Assembly: GCA_963710625.1 (NCBI GenBank)
Contig: CAVQBG010000009.1
Location: forward strand, 248,001-312,000
Length of the DNA stretch: 64,000 bases
Origin: Sva-07 sp963710625
Lineage (GTDB): Bacteria; Actinomycetota; Acidimicrobiia; Acidimicrobiales; Ilumatobacteraceae
Direction of reading: 5' to 3'
The position numbers and the translations under genes are program-made. This document shows positions 8,782 through 17,560 of this stretch, piece after piece. A model generated the notes under the pieces. The model was not told the DNA's origin. It was given only the letters and a program-made list of their open reading frames with translations, and did no database searches. Each line of letters opens with the position of its first letter. The stretch's first letter is position 1.

Positions 8782-8856
8782 TCGCCACCAGGCACTTTGG
8801 GCACATCTTCGCGTCCATGATCGTGGACGGTCGTGGACGGCGTGGCGCGAGCGCGT

Positions 8857-9549
8857 TCAACGGATCCGGATGACCGGATCGAACTCGATCTCGTCGGGGG
8901 CGACCAGTTCCGGGTTTCGCGGTGTGCCGGGACCCCGGTGGCGATCGTGGCGGCGAGCACGCTGATGGCGCCACCGCTGCCAGGGCGACCGACCGGTCGT
9001 CGGGGGCGAGTCACGGCGGGCGAGGCCGGCGCGGACCCGGGTGACCGCCTCGGGCCCGGCCAGCCGCAGCGTGACGAGCAGCGCGACGTGCATCGCGGTG
9101 ATCTGGCCCTCGCAGGTGATGATGTTGCCGACTTCGACGATCCGTTGCTTCGAGGCCGCCGACCCGTACGCCTCCAGCAACGGCGAGGCGAGCCAGTGGG
9201 TGGCGGCCTCGTGCTCGTCGAGCAGTCCGGCGGCGGCGACCACGACGGTGCCGGTGGAGCTGGCCGCCATCCAGCTGCACCGCGGGGCCACGAGGCGCAA
9301 CCACGAGAGCAGCGGCTCGTCGCGGGCGGTGCGTGCACAGCCGAGCCCGCCCGGAACCAGGACCACGTCGGGGTGCTGCACGTCGTCGAACACGGCGTCG
9401 ACCTCCGTGCCCCCGCCCGGGCCGTCGACGCGGCCGAGACGCTCCCCGACCCCGACGAGCCGAGCGGTGTCGAGCTGGTCGAACACGAGCGTGAACGCCT
9501 CACACTCGTCCGCCGACACCCCCGGCGACAACGCCAACGCGACCTGCAC
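8857..9549 (-). CDS. DJ-1/PfpI (ThiJ) family protein
   Basis: The 230-residue protein begins MQVALALSPGVSADECEAF and carries VVLVPGGLG followed by SWMAASSTGTVVVAAAGLL. This matches the class I glutamine-amidotransferase-like fold of the DJ-1/PfpI superfamily. The usual nucleophile cysteine in the elbow is replaced: the segment reads AASSTG, so the typical catalytic Cys is absent. The GTG start at 9549 follows GGGAGG at good spacing. The C-terminal 45 residues are Arg-rich and not conserved. It is divergent from the monooxygenase at 9655 with a palindrome between. A ligand-binding rather than hydrolytic role is possible. Confidence 0.75.
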   Translation of the reverse strand: MQVALALSPGVSADECEAFTLVFDQLDTARLVGVGERLGRVDGPGGGTEVDAVFDDVQHPDVVLVPGGLGCARTARDEPLLSWLRLVAPRCSWMAASSTGTVVVAAAGLLDEHEAATHWLASPLLEAYGSAASKQRIVEVGNIITCEGQITAMHVALLVTLRLAGPEAVTRVRAGLARRDSPPTTGRSPWQRWRHQRARRHDRHRGPGTPRNPELVAPDEIEFDPVIRIR

Positions 9550-9603
9550 TCCCCCATCCTCCCAGACGCAACGGTCGGTGTCGGACACAGCGTCGCGTCG
9601 CCG

Positions 9604-9638
9604 GCGTTGCACCAGGGATCTGACCCCTGGTGCAACGC
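9604..9638. repeat. 31-nt family palindrome (copy 1)
   Basis: A perfect 14-bp inverted repeat (GCGTTGCACCAGGG and its complement) surrounds the loop ATCTGAC. Its inner 31 nt (9606-9636) match in length and core the two elements at 63282 and 63336. It lies between divergent genes, 16 bases upstream of the monooxygenase start. Confidence 0.85.
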
Positions 9639-9654
9639 TGGGTACGGTTCGGGC

Positions 9655-11448
9655 ATGACGACGACGGGGATCGACGCCGAAGCGCTGCGGGCGAAGTACC
9701 GGGCCGAACGCGACAAGCGGCTGCGAGCCGACGGCAACGAGCAGTACATCGAGCCGGTCGGGAAGTTCGCCCACTATCTCGAGGACCCGTACGTGACGCC
9801 GGTTGCCCGCGAGCCGCTGTTCGACGAGGTGACCGTGGCGTTCATCGGCGGCGGATTCGCCGGGCTGGTCACCGGCGCCCGCTTGAAGCAGGCGGGTGTC
9901 GGCAGCGTGCGCATCATCGAGAAGGGCGGTGACGTCGGCGGCACCTGGTACTGGAACCGCTATCCCGGTGCCCAGTGCGACACGGCGGCGTTCGTGTACC
10001 TCCCGCTGCTCGAGGAGACCGGGCACATGCCGAGCGAGAAGTACACCCACGCGCCGGAGATCCTCGACCACTGCCGACGGATCGCGAACCACTTCGACCT
10101 CTACGACGACGCGTGCCTGTCGACCGAGGTCACCGGGCTCGAGTGGGACGACGACGCGAAGCGGTGGATCATCCGCACCAACCGGGGCGACGAGATGCGC
10201 GCACGGTTCGTCGCGATGGGCACCGGCCCGCTGCACCGTCCGAAGCTCCCCGGCATCCCCGGCATCGAGACCTACGAGGGCCACAGCTTCCACACCAGCC
10301 GGTGGGACTACGAGTACACCGGCGGCGACCCGGCCGGTGCGCCGCTCGAACGGCTCGGCGACAAGCGGGTCGGGATCATCGGCACCGGCGCCACGGCGGT
10401 GCAGTGCATCCCCCACCTCGCCCGGGCGTGCGGCGAGCTGTTCGTGTTCCAGCGCACGCCGTCGTCGATCGACGTGCGCGACAACCACCCGATCGATCCG
10501 GAGTGGTTCCAGACGCTGGAGCCGGGGTGGCAGGCGAAGTGGCTGATGAACTTCACCACGCTGCAGACCGGCGGGTTCGCCGACGAGGACCTGGTGATGG
10601 ACGGTTGGACCGACATCAGCAAACGGATCCGGGACAAGGTGATGTCGAGCGGGAAGGAGTTCAACCGGGAGAACTTCATCCAGGCGTACGAGGACTCCGA
10701 CGACGAGAAGATGACCGAGATCCGCGCCCGGGTCGACGCGCTCGTGCAGGATCGGGAGACCGCCGAGGCCCTCAAGCCGTGGTACCGCCAGCTGTGCAAG
10801 CGGCCGTGCTTCCACGACGAGTACCTCGACGCCTACAACGAGCCCGGCACCCACCTGATCGACACCGACGGCAAGGGGGTCGAGCGGATCGACGCCACCG
10901 GGGTGTGGGCGAACGGCGAGCACTACGAACTCGACTGCCTGATCTACGCGTCGGGCTTCGAGGTCGGCACCGAGTACGCCCGCCGGGCCGGTTTCGACGC
11001 GGTCGGGCGGGACGGCGAGAAGCTGTCGGAGCACTGGACCGACGGGATGCAGACGCTGCACGGCATCCACGTCCACGGGTTCCCGAACCTGTTCGTCGTC
11101 GGCCCGACCCAGGGGGCGAACCTGATCTCGAACATCCCGCACAACCTGACCGAAGCGGGCCAGACGATCGCCACGATCGTGGCCCACGCCCTCGACGTGG
11201 GCGCATCGGAGGTCGAGGTCACCGAGGCCGCCGAGCAGGCATGGGTCGAACGGTTGGAGGCCGGCGCGGTCGCCCGGATGACGAACTCACCGGACTGCAC
11301 GCCGGGTTACTACAACAACGAGGGCCAACCGACCGGCCGTCGGGGACGACTCAACTCGATGGGATTCCCCGAGGGCGCCGTCGCCTACTTCCAGTACATC
11401 GACGCCTGGCGGAACTCGGGCGCGTTCGATGGCCTCCACTTCCGCTGA
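9655..11448 (+). CDS. Baeyer-Villiger-type flavin monooxygenase (cyclohexanone monooxygenase family)
   Basis: This 597-residue FAD/NADPH enzyme has the first Rossmann motif GGGFAG near residue 63, the family fingerprint GHSFHTSRWD near residue 208, a second nucleotide motif IGTGATAVQ, and a C-terminal QGANLISNIPHN segment. Enzymes of this family insert oxygen next to a carbonyl, turning ketones or cyclic ketones into esters or lactones, typically in catabolism of steroids, terpenoids or alkanones. The ATG at 9655 fits the alignment. The gene stands alone, preceded by a palindrome and followed by a strong hairpin, so it is probably monocistronic. The substrate cannot be predicted. Confidence 0.92.
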   Translation: MTTTGIDAEALRAKYRAERDKRLRADGNEQYIEPVGKFAHYLEDPYVTPVAREPLFDEVTVAFIGGGFAGLVTGARLKQAGVGSVRIIEKGGDVGGTWYWNRYPGAQCDTAAFVYLPLLEETGHMPSEKYTHAPEILDHCRRIANHFDLYDDACLSTEVTGLEWDDDAKRWIIRTNRGDEMRARFVAMGTGPLHRPKLPGIPGIETYEGHSFHTSRWDYEYTGGDPAGAPLERLGDKRVGIIGTGATAVQCIPHLARACGELFVFQRTPSSIDVRDNHPIDPEWFQTLEPGWQAKWLMNFTTLQTGGFADEDLVMDGWTDISKRIRDKVMSSGKEFNRENFIQAYEDSDDEKMTEIRARVDALVQDRETAEALKPWYRQLCKRPCFHDEYLDAYNEPGTHLIDTDGKGVERIDATGVWANGEHYELDCLIYASGFEVGTEYARRAGFDAVGRDGEKLSEHWTDGMQTLHGIHVHGFPNLFVVGPTQGANLISNIPHNLTEAGQTIATIVAHALDVGASEVEVTEAAEQAWVERLEAGAVARMTNSPDCTPGYYNNEGQPTGRRGRLNSMGFPEGAVAYFQYIDAWRNSGAFDGLHFR

Positions 11449-11480
11449 CCCACCCCACCAATCCCAAGAATGCCGGCAAT

Positions 11481-11535
11481 CCCGAAAAATGCCGGGATCC
11501 GGACGCTGAGCGTCCGGATCCCGCAAGATTTCGGG
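11481..11535. terminator. Long bidirectional hairpin between convergent genes
   Basis: An inner perfect stem (GGGATCCGGACGCT with its complement, one-base centre) is nested in an outer CCCGAAA/TTTCGGG pair. It sits between the convergent monooxygenase and htrA-like genes. There is no T-tract, so it is a hairpin terminator in form only; both transcripts would run into it. Confidence 0.7.
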
Positions 11536-11563
11536 GGGTCGCGGGGTGGAGGGTGGGGGTCGA

Positions 11564-11609
11564 GGGTGGGGGTGGGGGTGGGGGTGGGGGTGGGGGTGGG
11601 GGTGGGGGA
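11564..11609. repeat. (GGGGGT)n tract; C-rich on the htrA sense strand
   Basis: Seven or so uninterrupted GGGGGT units end eight bases from the stop codon of the leftward protease gene. The plus strand can form a G-quadruplex; the protease transcript would carry ACCCCC repeats. Confidence 0.9.
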
Positions 11610-11617
11610 CGTTTGGG

Positions 11618-12841
11618 TCAGGTGGGGCGGGTGCTGAGGGTGACGGTGGCGTCGGAGGTCTGACCGTTGCGGTCGACGGTGACGGTCACGGTGTCGCCGG
11701 GCTGGTACCTGGCGATCGCTGCGCCGAGCGACGACGGTTCCGTGATGTCGTCGCCGTCGACGGCCGTGATCACGTCGCCGACTCGCAGCGTGCTGTCCGC
11801 TGCCCCGGATTCCGGCGCGATCTCGACGATCTCGGCACCTTGCTGATCAGCTGCCGGCTGCGTGGTGACACCCATCAGCGCCCGATCGGGCACCGTGCCC
11901 TCCTGCAATGCGTCGATCACGTCCATCACGGGGGTGATGGCGATCGCGAAGCCGATGTTCTGGGCCTGGCCGGCGATCGCGGTGTTGATACCGACCACTT
12001 CGCCACTCGCGTTGAGGAGTGGCCCACCGGAGTTTCCGGGGTTGATCGCGGTGTCGGTCTGCAGCAGGTTGACGAGCTGCACACCGTTCTCGGACGTGAT
12101 CGAGCGCTCCTTCGCCGACAGGATGCCGGCGGTGACCGACGGCTCGCCGTCGAGGTCGAGCGCATAGCCGACCGCGACCAGCTGGTCGCCGATGCGGAGG
12201 TCATCGGAGTTGCCGACCGCGAGCGGCTGGAGGTCGGTGCGATCCACTTTCAGCACCGCGAGGTCGCGGCTGGGATCGGCCGCCACGATGGTGGCGTCCT
12301 CCGACGTGCCGTCGGCGAAGGTGACCGTGGTGTCGTCACCCTCAGCGACGACGTGGTTGTTGCTGACGATGTAACCGTCGGCGGTGAGCACGAACCCGGT
12401 GCCGGCGGCCCGTCCCTGGAGTCCCGTGCCCGACTGGGTGACCGATTGGTGGACCGAGACGACGCTCGGCCGTACGGCCTGCACGAGTTCGCTGATCGAT
12501 CCGGTCTCGACCGCCACCGCCTGCGCGGCGACGGCCGGTGCTGCGGTCGCCGGCTCGGCGCTCGTGCCACTCTGGCCGGCGACGTACCCGCCGAGCGCAG
12601 CTGCGGTCACCGCGGCGCCGACGACGAGGCCTGCGCCGAAGCGGGCGCGCCCGCTCGGCTTCGACGGTGTCGGGTTGGCGGGCGACGGTGGTGCGACTGT
12701 CGGCGGCGTCCAGGCGGCCGACGGGCGGTCGCCGGGGACCGTCGCGAACCGCTCGGTCCGGATCGGCGGCTGGGTCGGGGCGGATGACGACTCGTCCGAG
12801 CGCAACGGCGGCGAAACAGGGGGTGTGAGCAGCGGATCCAT
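11618..12841 (-). CDS. HtrA/DegP-like trypsin family serine protease with PDZ domain
   Basis: This 407-residue protein has a Pro/Thr-rich cytoplasmic leader, one transmembrane anchor (ARFGAGLVVGAAVTAAALGG, about residues 66-90), a trypsin-like domain and a C-terminal PDZ domain (about 320-400). The catalytic triad is visible as NNHVV, SRDLAVLKV and GNSGGPLL. It would act outside the membrane in envelope protein quality control, as actinobacterial PepD/HtrA proteins do. It is divergent from the enoyl-CoA hydratase with 110 bp between. A C-rich tract and hairpin lie directly after its stop. Confidence 0.93.
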   Translation of the reverse strand: MDPLLTPPVSPPLRSDESSSAPTQPPIRTERFATVPGDRPSAAWTPPTVAPPSPANPTPSKPSGRARFGAGLVVGAAVTAAALGGYVAGQSGTSAEPATAAPAVAAQAVAVETGSISELVQAVRPSVVSVHQSVTQSGTGLQGRAAGTGFVLTADGYIVSNNHVVAEGDDTTVTFADGTSEDATIVAADPSRDLAVLKVDRTDLQPLAVGNSDDLRIGDQLVAVGYALDLDGEPSVTAGILSAKERSITSENGVQLVNLLQTDTAINPGNSGGPLLNASGEVVGINTAIAGQAQNIGFAIAITPVMDVIDALQEGTVPDRALMGVTTQPAADQQGAEIVEIAPESGAADSTLRVGDVITAVDGDDITEPSSLGAAIARYQPGDTVTVTVDRNGQTSDATVTLSTRPT

Positions 12842-12951
12842 GGGGGTCAGCCTGCGTTCGCCGGGTCAGAGGAAGGTGAGAAGGAGGTGATCGATCGTCA
12901 AGAGTCCGCCCGGCCCGATCGCACGCCCCCGCGACGTGGGAGGCTGGCGGT

Positions 12952-13737
12952 GTGGAGACGCGCGACGACTACACCGAGATCGACTACACCGAGCACGATC
13001 ACGTCGGGGTGATCACGATCGACCGGCCCGAGGCGCGCAACGCCCTGACGTTCACGACCTATGCCGAGTTGGCCGACGCTGTCGAGACCACCGATGCGCG
13101 CTGTCTGGTCATCACCGGCCGCGATCCGGCGTTCTGTTCCGGCGACGACGTCAAGCAGGTGATGGTCGCCGCGAGCGCCGAGCTGACCAGCGCCGATCGC
13201 GCGCCGCGGCTCACGCCGGCCGCCGGCGTGCTGCTGCGCACCGACGTGCCGATCGTCGCCGCGGTGAACGGCGCCGCGGTCGGCTGGGGCATGGAGCTGG
13301 CGCTGATGGCCGACATCCGGATCGCCTCCGAGCGCGCCCGCTTCGGGGAGCTGTTCGTCAAGCGCGGCCTGTGCTGCGACGTGGCCGGCCTCGCCCGCCT
13401 CGTCGAACTCGTCGGGCGCGAGCACGCGGCCGACTTGCTCTACACCGGCCGGATCGTCGACGCCGCCGAAGCGCGCGACCTGCGGCTCGTGTCGCGAGTG
13501 GTGCCCCACGACGAGCTGCTCCCCGCGGCGCTCGAGGTGGCGACGACGATCGCCGACAATCCGCCGCTCGCCGTGCAGGCGCTCAAGCGGGGGCTCCGCC
13601 AGGCGCTCGATCCCGACTGGGACGAGCTGGGCCGCTGGGTCAGCGCCACGCTCGGCGAGCTGTTCCGCACTGCCGACCACCGCGAGGGCGTCCAGGCGTT
13701 CCTCGAGAAGCGACCGCCGAACTACACCGGAGCCTGA
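12952..13737 (+). CDS. Enoyl-CoA hydratase/isomerase family protein
   Basis: The 261-residue crotonase-fold protein shows DHVGVITIDRPEARNALT, the oxyanion-hole segment GRDPAFCSGDDVKQV, and GMELALMADIRIASERARFG. The first crotonase glutamate (in GMELAL) is present. At the place of the second, the usual PE is replaced by LF in FGELFVKRG, so classical hydratase chemistry is doubtful and an isomerase, hydrolase or dehalogenase-like member is possible. The GTG start has GGGAGG eight bases upstream. It is monocistronic, with the Rieske/glutamate-synthase gene convergent. Involvement in acyl-CoA metabolism is likely. Confidence 0.88.
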   Translation: METRDDYTEIDYTEHDHVGVITIDRPEARNALTFTTYAELADAVETTDARCLVITGRDPAFCSGDDVKQVMVAASAELTSADRAPRLTPAAGVLLRTDVPIVAAVNGAAVGWGMELALMADIRIASERARFGELFVKRGLCCDVAGLARLVELVGREHAADLLYTGRIVDAAEARDLRLVSRVVPHDELLPAALEVATTIADNPPLAVQALKRGLRQALDPDWDELGRWVSATLGELFRTADHREGVQAFLEKRPPNYTGA

Positions 13738-13833
13738 CGACGCGGAGCCGCGGCCGCCGGACGGCACCGCTTCGCGTCAGCGCAGATCGCTGTGCTCGAT
13801 GTCGTTGCCGACACAGACCCGGAGCGCCGCGGG

Positions 13834-15474
13834 TCAGATCGGGCCGACACCGCCGTAGTGGATGCCGGCGAGGTGAGCCATCTCGCGGTCGAAGGTGGTG
13901 AGGTCGTCGACGTCGAACTGGTCGAGCCGGTCGTGACCGCACGCCCGGGCCAGCACGGCCATCAGGTGCACGGTCGAGGTCAGGAACTGTTCGAGTCGCC
14001 GGGCGGACTCGTCGACCACGAGGCGTGATCGCAGGCCCGGCTTCTGGGTGGCGATGCCGACCGGACAGTTGTCGGTGTTGCACGCTCGCATGCCGAGGCA
14101 GCCGATCGCCTGGATCGCCGAGTTGCCGATCGCGACCGCGTCGGCGCCGAGGGCGAGCGCCTTCGCGAAGTCGGCAGGCGTACGGAGCCCGCCCGTGATC
14201 ACGAGCGTGATGCCGCTGCGGCCGAGCTGGTCGAGATGGCGGCGCGCACGGGCCAGCGCGGGGATCGTGGGAACCGAGATGTTGTCGCGGAACAGCAGCG
14301 GTGCGGCGCCGGTGCCACCGCCACGCCCGTCGAGGATGATGTAGTCGACCCCGATGGCGAGCGCGGCGTCGATGTCGCGTTCGATGTGCTGGGCCGAGAG
14401 CTTGACACCGATCGGGATGCCGCCACTCGCCGCGCGGACGTCGCGGGCCACGTTCGCGAAGTCGTCGGTGGTGGACAGGTCGGGGAAGGTGGCGGGAGAG
14501 ACCGCGTCCTCCCCCTCGGCGAGGCCGCGCACCTCGGCGATCCTGGCGGTCACCTTGGTGCCCGGCAGGTGCCCTCCGGTGCCGGTCTTCGCTCCCTGGC
14601 CGAGCTTGAAGTGGAACGCCTGGACGTCGCGGATTCTGTCGAGCGACCAGCCGAACTTGCCGGAGGCGAGTTCGTAGAGGTAGCGGCTGTTGGCTGCCTG
14701 CTCGTCGGGGAGCATGCCGCCCTCGCCCGAGCAGATCCCGGTGCCGGCGAGTTCGGCGCCCTTCGCCAGCGCCACCTTGGCCTCCTCCGACAGGGCCCCG
14801 AAGCTCATGTCGGTGACGAAGAGCGGGATGTCGAGCCGCAGCGGTTTCTCGGCGTTCGGGCCGATCACCGTGGACGTGCGGACGTCGGTGTCGTCGAGCC
14901 GGGGCTTGGTGGCGAGTTGCGCTGTCACGAACTGGATCGAGTCCCACGCCGGGAGCTGATCGCGGGGCACGCCCATCGCGGCCATCGGCCCGTGGCTGCC
15001 GGTGCTCCCGGTGGCCATGGCGTGGATCTCGCCGACGAACGGTTCCTCGGGTGCGCCGTGCGGGTCGGCGAACTCGCCGAGGTACACGCTGCGGTCGTAC
15101 GGCTGCGGGTTGTCGGTCTCCCACTGTTCGATCTCGTCGAGGTCGACGAAGAGCTGTCCGTCGTCGACCCACGAGGTGAAGCGGTGCAGGGCCTCGTCGT
15201 TGTCGTAGGCGGAGACACCGGTGTCCTTGCGGTAGTCCCACCCGTGCACACCGCAGATCAGGTCGGGTCCGGTGACGTGACCGTCGGCGAGCTTGACACC
15301 GCGGTGCAGACATCGGCCGTAGAGGACGGAGTGCCGGGCGGCGGGATCCCCCGGGTTGCCCGGATCATCGCCGTCGTCCCAGCGGAGCACCACCAGGTCC
15401 ACGGTGGACACCAGCACACCGGTCGGTGTGTCGAGGTCGAGGTCGTTCCAGTCGGCAATCGGATGTGGGCGCAT
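13834..15474 (-). CDS. Rieske [2Fe-2S] domain fused to FMN-binding glutamate synthase (GltB central-domain) protein
   Basis: This 546-residue protein combines two redox parts. Residues 1-110 are a Rieske domain with cluster ligands in RCLHRG and ICGVHGWDY (C-x-H ... C-x2-H). Residues 150-530 are the GltB/GltS FMN-binding barrel, with TDMSFGALS, the glycine-rich GRGGGTGAAP loop and the [3Fe-4S] cysteines in CLGMRACNTDNCPVG. The glutaminase domain and the NADPH-binding small subunit are absent, so electrons may enter through the Rieske centre. The ATG at 15474 has AGGAG at ideal spacing. It could be a glutamate-synthase-like or 2-hydroxy-acid-like oxidoreductase. The exact reaction is unknown. 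Confidence 0.9.
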   Translation of the reverse strand: MRPHPIADWNDLDLDTPTGVLVSTVDLVVLRWDDGDDPGNPGDPAARHSVLYGRCLHRGVKLADGHVTGPDLICGVHGWDYRKDTGVSAYDNDEALHRFTSWVDDGQLFVDLDEIEQWETDNPQPYDRSVYLGEFADPHGAPEEPFVGEIHAMATGSTGSHGPMAAMGVPRDQLPAWDSIQFVTAQLATKPRLDDTDVRTSTVIGPNAEKPLRLDIPLFVTDMSFGALSEEAKVALAKGAELAGTGICSGEGGMLPDEQAANSRYLYELASGKFGWSLDRIRDVQAFHFKLGQGAKTGTGGHLPGTKVTARIAEVRGLAEGEDAVSPATFPDLSTTDDFANVARDVRAASGGIPIGVKLSAQHIERDIDAALAIGVDYIILDGRGGGTGAAPLLFRDNISVPTIPALARARRHLDQLGRSGITLVITGGLRTPADFAKALALGADAVAIGNSAIQAIGCLGMRACNTDNCPVGIATQKPGLRSRLVVDESARRLEQFLTSTVHLMAVLARACGHDRLDQFDVDDLTTFDREMAHLAGIHYGGVGPI

Positions 15475-15533
15475 GGTGCTCCTGCGTCGGTCGTGTGTCG
15501 GTCGTGTGTCGGTTGCGGTCGGTTGCGTCGGGA

Positions 15534-16283
15534 CTACCCCGATCGGAGCTGGGTGATGCCTGCGAGGAAGAACTCGATGGCGCGTCCGAGAGGATCCGCC
15601 GCGGTGTCGAGGTCGGCGTAGCCCAGCACGGCGCCGAACGGGGCGTTCCAGTAGTCGGCCGAGCCCGGCCGGGCGGCGTCCCACGGCCCGACGTAGAGGT
15701 AGGGCTCGTCGCGGAACCCGTCGCCGGCCGCGGCGCCGAGGTTGCAGCGCACGCCGGGGCGCGCCGCAAGGTCGATGCCGTAGTCGAAGTGCTCGGGCCA
15801 CAGGCGCCCGACCGACGCTTGCGCGTCGGGGACCGAGGCGACGATCTCGTCGATCGCCCGCTGGCCGATCAGGTACCACTCCCCCAGCAGCTGCGCCGAC
15901 AGGCTGTCGAGGACCAGCATCTCGGTGGGGTCACCGAGCGGTGGCGTGTCGTGGCCGACCCAGAAGTCGGGGTCGGGCTCGAAGCCGATGGCCCGGCACA
16001 GCTCCGCGATCGAGCTCGCGGCGACCGTGACGACCTCGGTGGTAGCCGTCAACTCGCGCACGTCCCCACCGGTCACCCGCTCGACGAAGAGCGACCCGCC
16101 GACCAACCGCAGGCGCTCGCGTCGTTCCCCGACGGGGGGCGTGCCGAAGCCGCCGGGGAGAGGGGTCAGGTCGAACAGCCCGTCGTGGCGGAATCGCCCC
16201 TGCCCGAGCACGTGGGTGGCAATGCGTTGGAGCGCAGCTCGCTGTGTGCTCCAGTCGTCGGGTAGCGGATGCAGGTTCCCCAT
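15534..16283 (-). CDS. Conserved hypothetical protein
   Basis: A 249-residue protein without a signal peptide or membrane span. It contains acidic and aromatic segments such as LWPEHFDYGID, VRCNLGAAAGDGF and EPYLYVGPWD in its C-terminal half. Similar segments occur in uncharacterised actinobacterial proteins as far as I can recall, and no catalytic motif is recognisable. The ATG at 16283 is chosen over a start 39 bases upstream because the conserved-looking part begins at MGNLHPLPDDW. It lies 59 bp upstream of the Rieske fusion on the same strand and may be co-transcribed with it. Confidence 0.7.
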   Translation of the reverse strand: MGNLHPLPDDWSTQRAALQRIATHVLGQGRFRHDGLFDLTPLPGGFGTPPVGERRERLRLVGGSLFVERVTGGDVRELTATTEVVTVAASSIAELCRAIGFEPDPDFWVGHDTPPLGDPTEMLVLDSLSAQLLGEWYLIGQRAIDEIVASVPDAQASVGRLWPEHFDYGIDLAARPGVRCNLGAAAGDGFRDEPYLYVGPWDAARPGSADYWNAPFGAVLGYADLDTAADPLGRAIEFFLAGITQLRSG

Positions 16284-16424
16284 GGTGCGGAGTCTCGCGT
16301 GACCCACCTCCGCCGAACCCACGCGCGCGCCGGGTTTCTCGAATGATCACTCGACGCCGGCTCGTTGAATCCCGGCTCGCGCCCTCCGTCACGACGCTGC
16401 GCCCCGCAGCACTACCGTCGCGTC

Positions 16425-16820
16425 ATGCCCATCGAGAAGATCAATCCACCCGAGCTGGTCGAGCCGCTCGGCTACGCCCACACTCTGATCGCCACGGGAA
16501 CTCGCCGTGTCTACGTCGCCGGCCAGACCGGCGTCGATGCCACTGGCGCGGTCGTCGGAGACGACCTCGCATCGCAGACTGCGCAAGCGCTGCGCAACGT
16601 CGGCGTCGCACTCGCCGCCGGCGGTGCATCGTGGGAACACGTCGCCAGGATGAACATCCTGATCGTGGGCTACGAGCCGGCGATGGCGGAGGGGTTGTTC
16701 GCCGGTGTCGGCGAGGTGTTCGGCGAGGAGATGCCGATCGCCGCCACGACGTTGTACGGCGTGCAGTCGCTGTTCGAGCCCGAACACCTCGTCGAGATCG
16801 ACTGCATCGCCGAGGTCTGA
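16425..16820 (+). CDS. RidA (YjgF/YER057c/UK114) family protein
   Basis: The 131-residue protein starts MPIEKINPPELVEPLGYAHT and has the family's VYVAGQTGVDATG strand, an EHVARMNILIVG segment and the C-terminal HLVEIDCIAEV strand. RidA proteins hydrolyse reactive enamines/imines or act as related deaminases. The usual arginine that binds the carboxylate is not obvious in the visible motifs, so it may belong to an Rid2-7 subgroup. The ATG at 16425 gives the normal family length; an upstream in-frame start would add 20 unrelated residues. It stands alone, convergent with nth. Confidence 0.88.
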   Translation: MPIEKINPPELVEPLGYAHTLIATGTRRVYVAGQTGVDATGAVVGDDLASQTAQALRNVGVALAAGGASWEHVARMNILIVGYEPAMAEGLFAGVGEVFGEEMPIAATTLYGVQSLFEPEHLVEIDCIAEV

Positions 16821-16854
16821 GCACCGCCAGGTGCGCCATCACCGGCGCGGCGCG

Positions 16855-17520
16855 TCAACTCGCGCGCGGTGTGCGGGCGCCGGACTCCTCGGCGATGCGT
16901 TTCTTGCTGGCGGCGAACGAGCAGATCGGGCATGCGGTGAGGTCGTGGCGCTGCGCCGGGCAGTAGTCGCGGCCGAACCAGATCATCTGCAGGTGCCGGT
17001 CGTTCCAGGTGTCGCGCGGGAACACCGCCTTGAGGTCCTTCTCGGTGCGCTCGACGTTCGAACCGTTCGACAGGCCCCAGCGGGCGGCGAGACGGTGGAT
17101 GTGGGTGTCGACCGGGAACGCGGGCACACCGAACGCATGCGACATCACGACGCTGGCGGTCTTGTGACCGACCCCGGCGAGCGACTCGAGGAACTCCCAG
17201 TCGCCGATCACCTCGCCGCCGGCATCGACGATCTGGTTGGCGGCGGTCCACAGGTTCCTCGCCTTGGTGGGAGCGAGGCCGACCTCGCGGATCAGCTCCA
17301 GGATCTGGTCCGGATCGAGGGCGGCCATCTTCTCGGGGGTGTCGGCCACGGCGAACAGGCCCGGAGTGATCTGGTTGACCTTCTTGTCGGTGGTCTGCGC
17401 CGACAGCGCTACGGCCACGAGCAGCGTGTACGCGTCGGTGTGGTCGAGCGGCATCGGCGGATCGGGGTACAGATCGTCGAGGATCTCCCCGATCCGGTCG
17501 GCTTTCTCCTGGCGTCGCAT
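16855..17520 (-). CDS. nth: Endonuclease III (DNA glycosylase/AP lyase)
   Basis: The 221-residue protein has the helix-hairpin-helix LAGVGHKTASVV with the catalytic lysine, and the VDTHIHRLAARWGL segment with the catalytic aspartate. It removes oxidised pyrimidines and cleaves AP sites in base-excision repair. The C-terminal iron-sulfur loop is atypical: YCPAQRHDLTACPIC gives C-x9-C-x2-C, and no fourth cysteine follows where E. coli Nth has C-x6-C-x2-C-x5-C. The cluster may therefore be absent or use another ligand. Length and core are otherwise standard. Confidence 0.93.
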   Translation of the reverse strand: MRRQEKADRIGEILDDLYPDPPMPLDHTDAYTLLVAVALSAQTTDKKVNQITPGLFAVADTPEKMAALDPDQILELIREVGLAPTKARNLWTAANQIVDAGGEVIGDWEFLESLAGVGHKTASVVMSHAFGVPAFPVDTHIHRLAARWGLSNGSNVERTEKDLKAVFPRDTWNDRHLQMIWFGRDYCPAQRHDLTACPICSFAASKKRIAEESGARTPRAS

Positions 17521-17560
17521 CGGATCCGACGGTACCGGTCGCCGGGCGGCCAGCGACGCG

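Noticed and set aside
8857..11187. 776-codon minus-strand frame spanning the monooxygenase
   Set aside because: Only its 3' part (from GTG 9549) is a gene; the rest is antisense to the monooxygenase.
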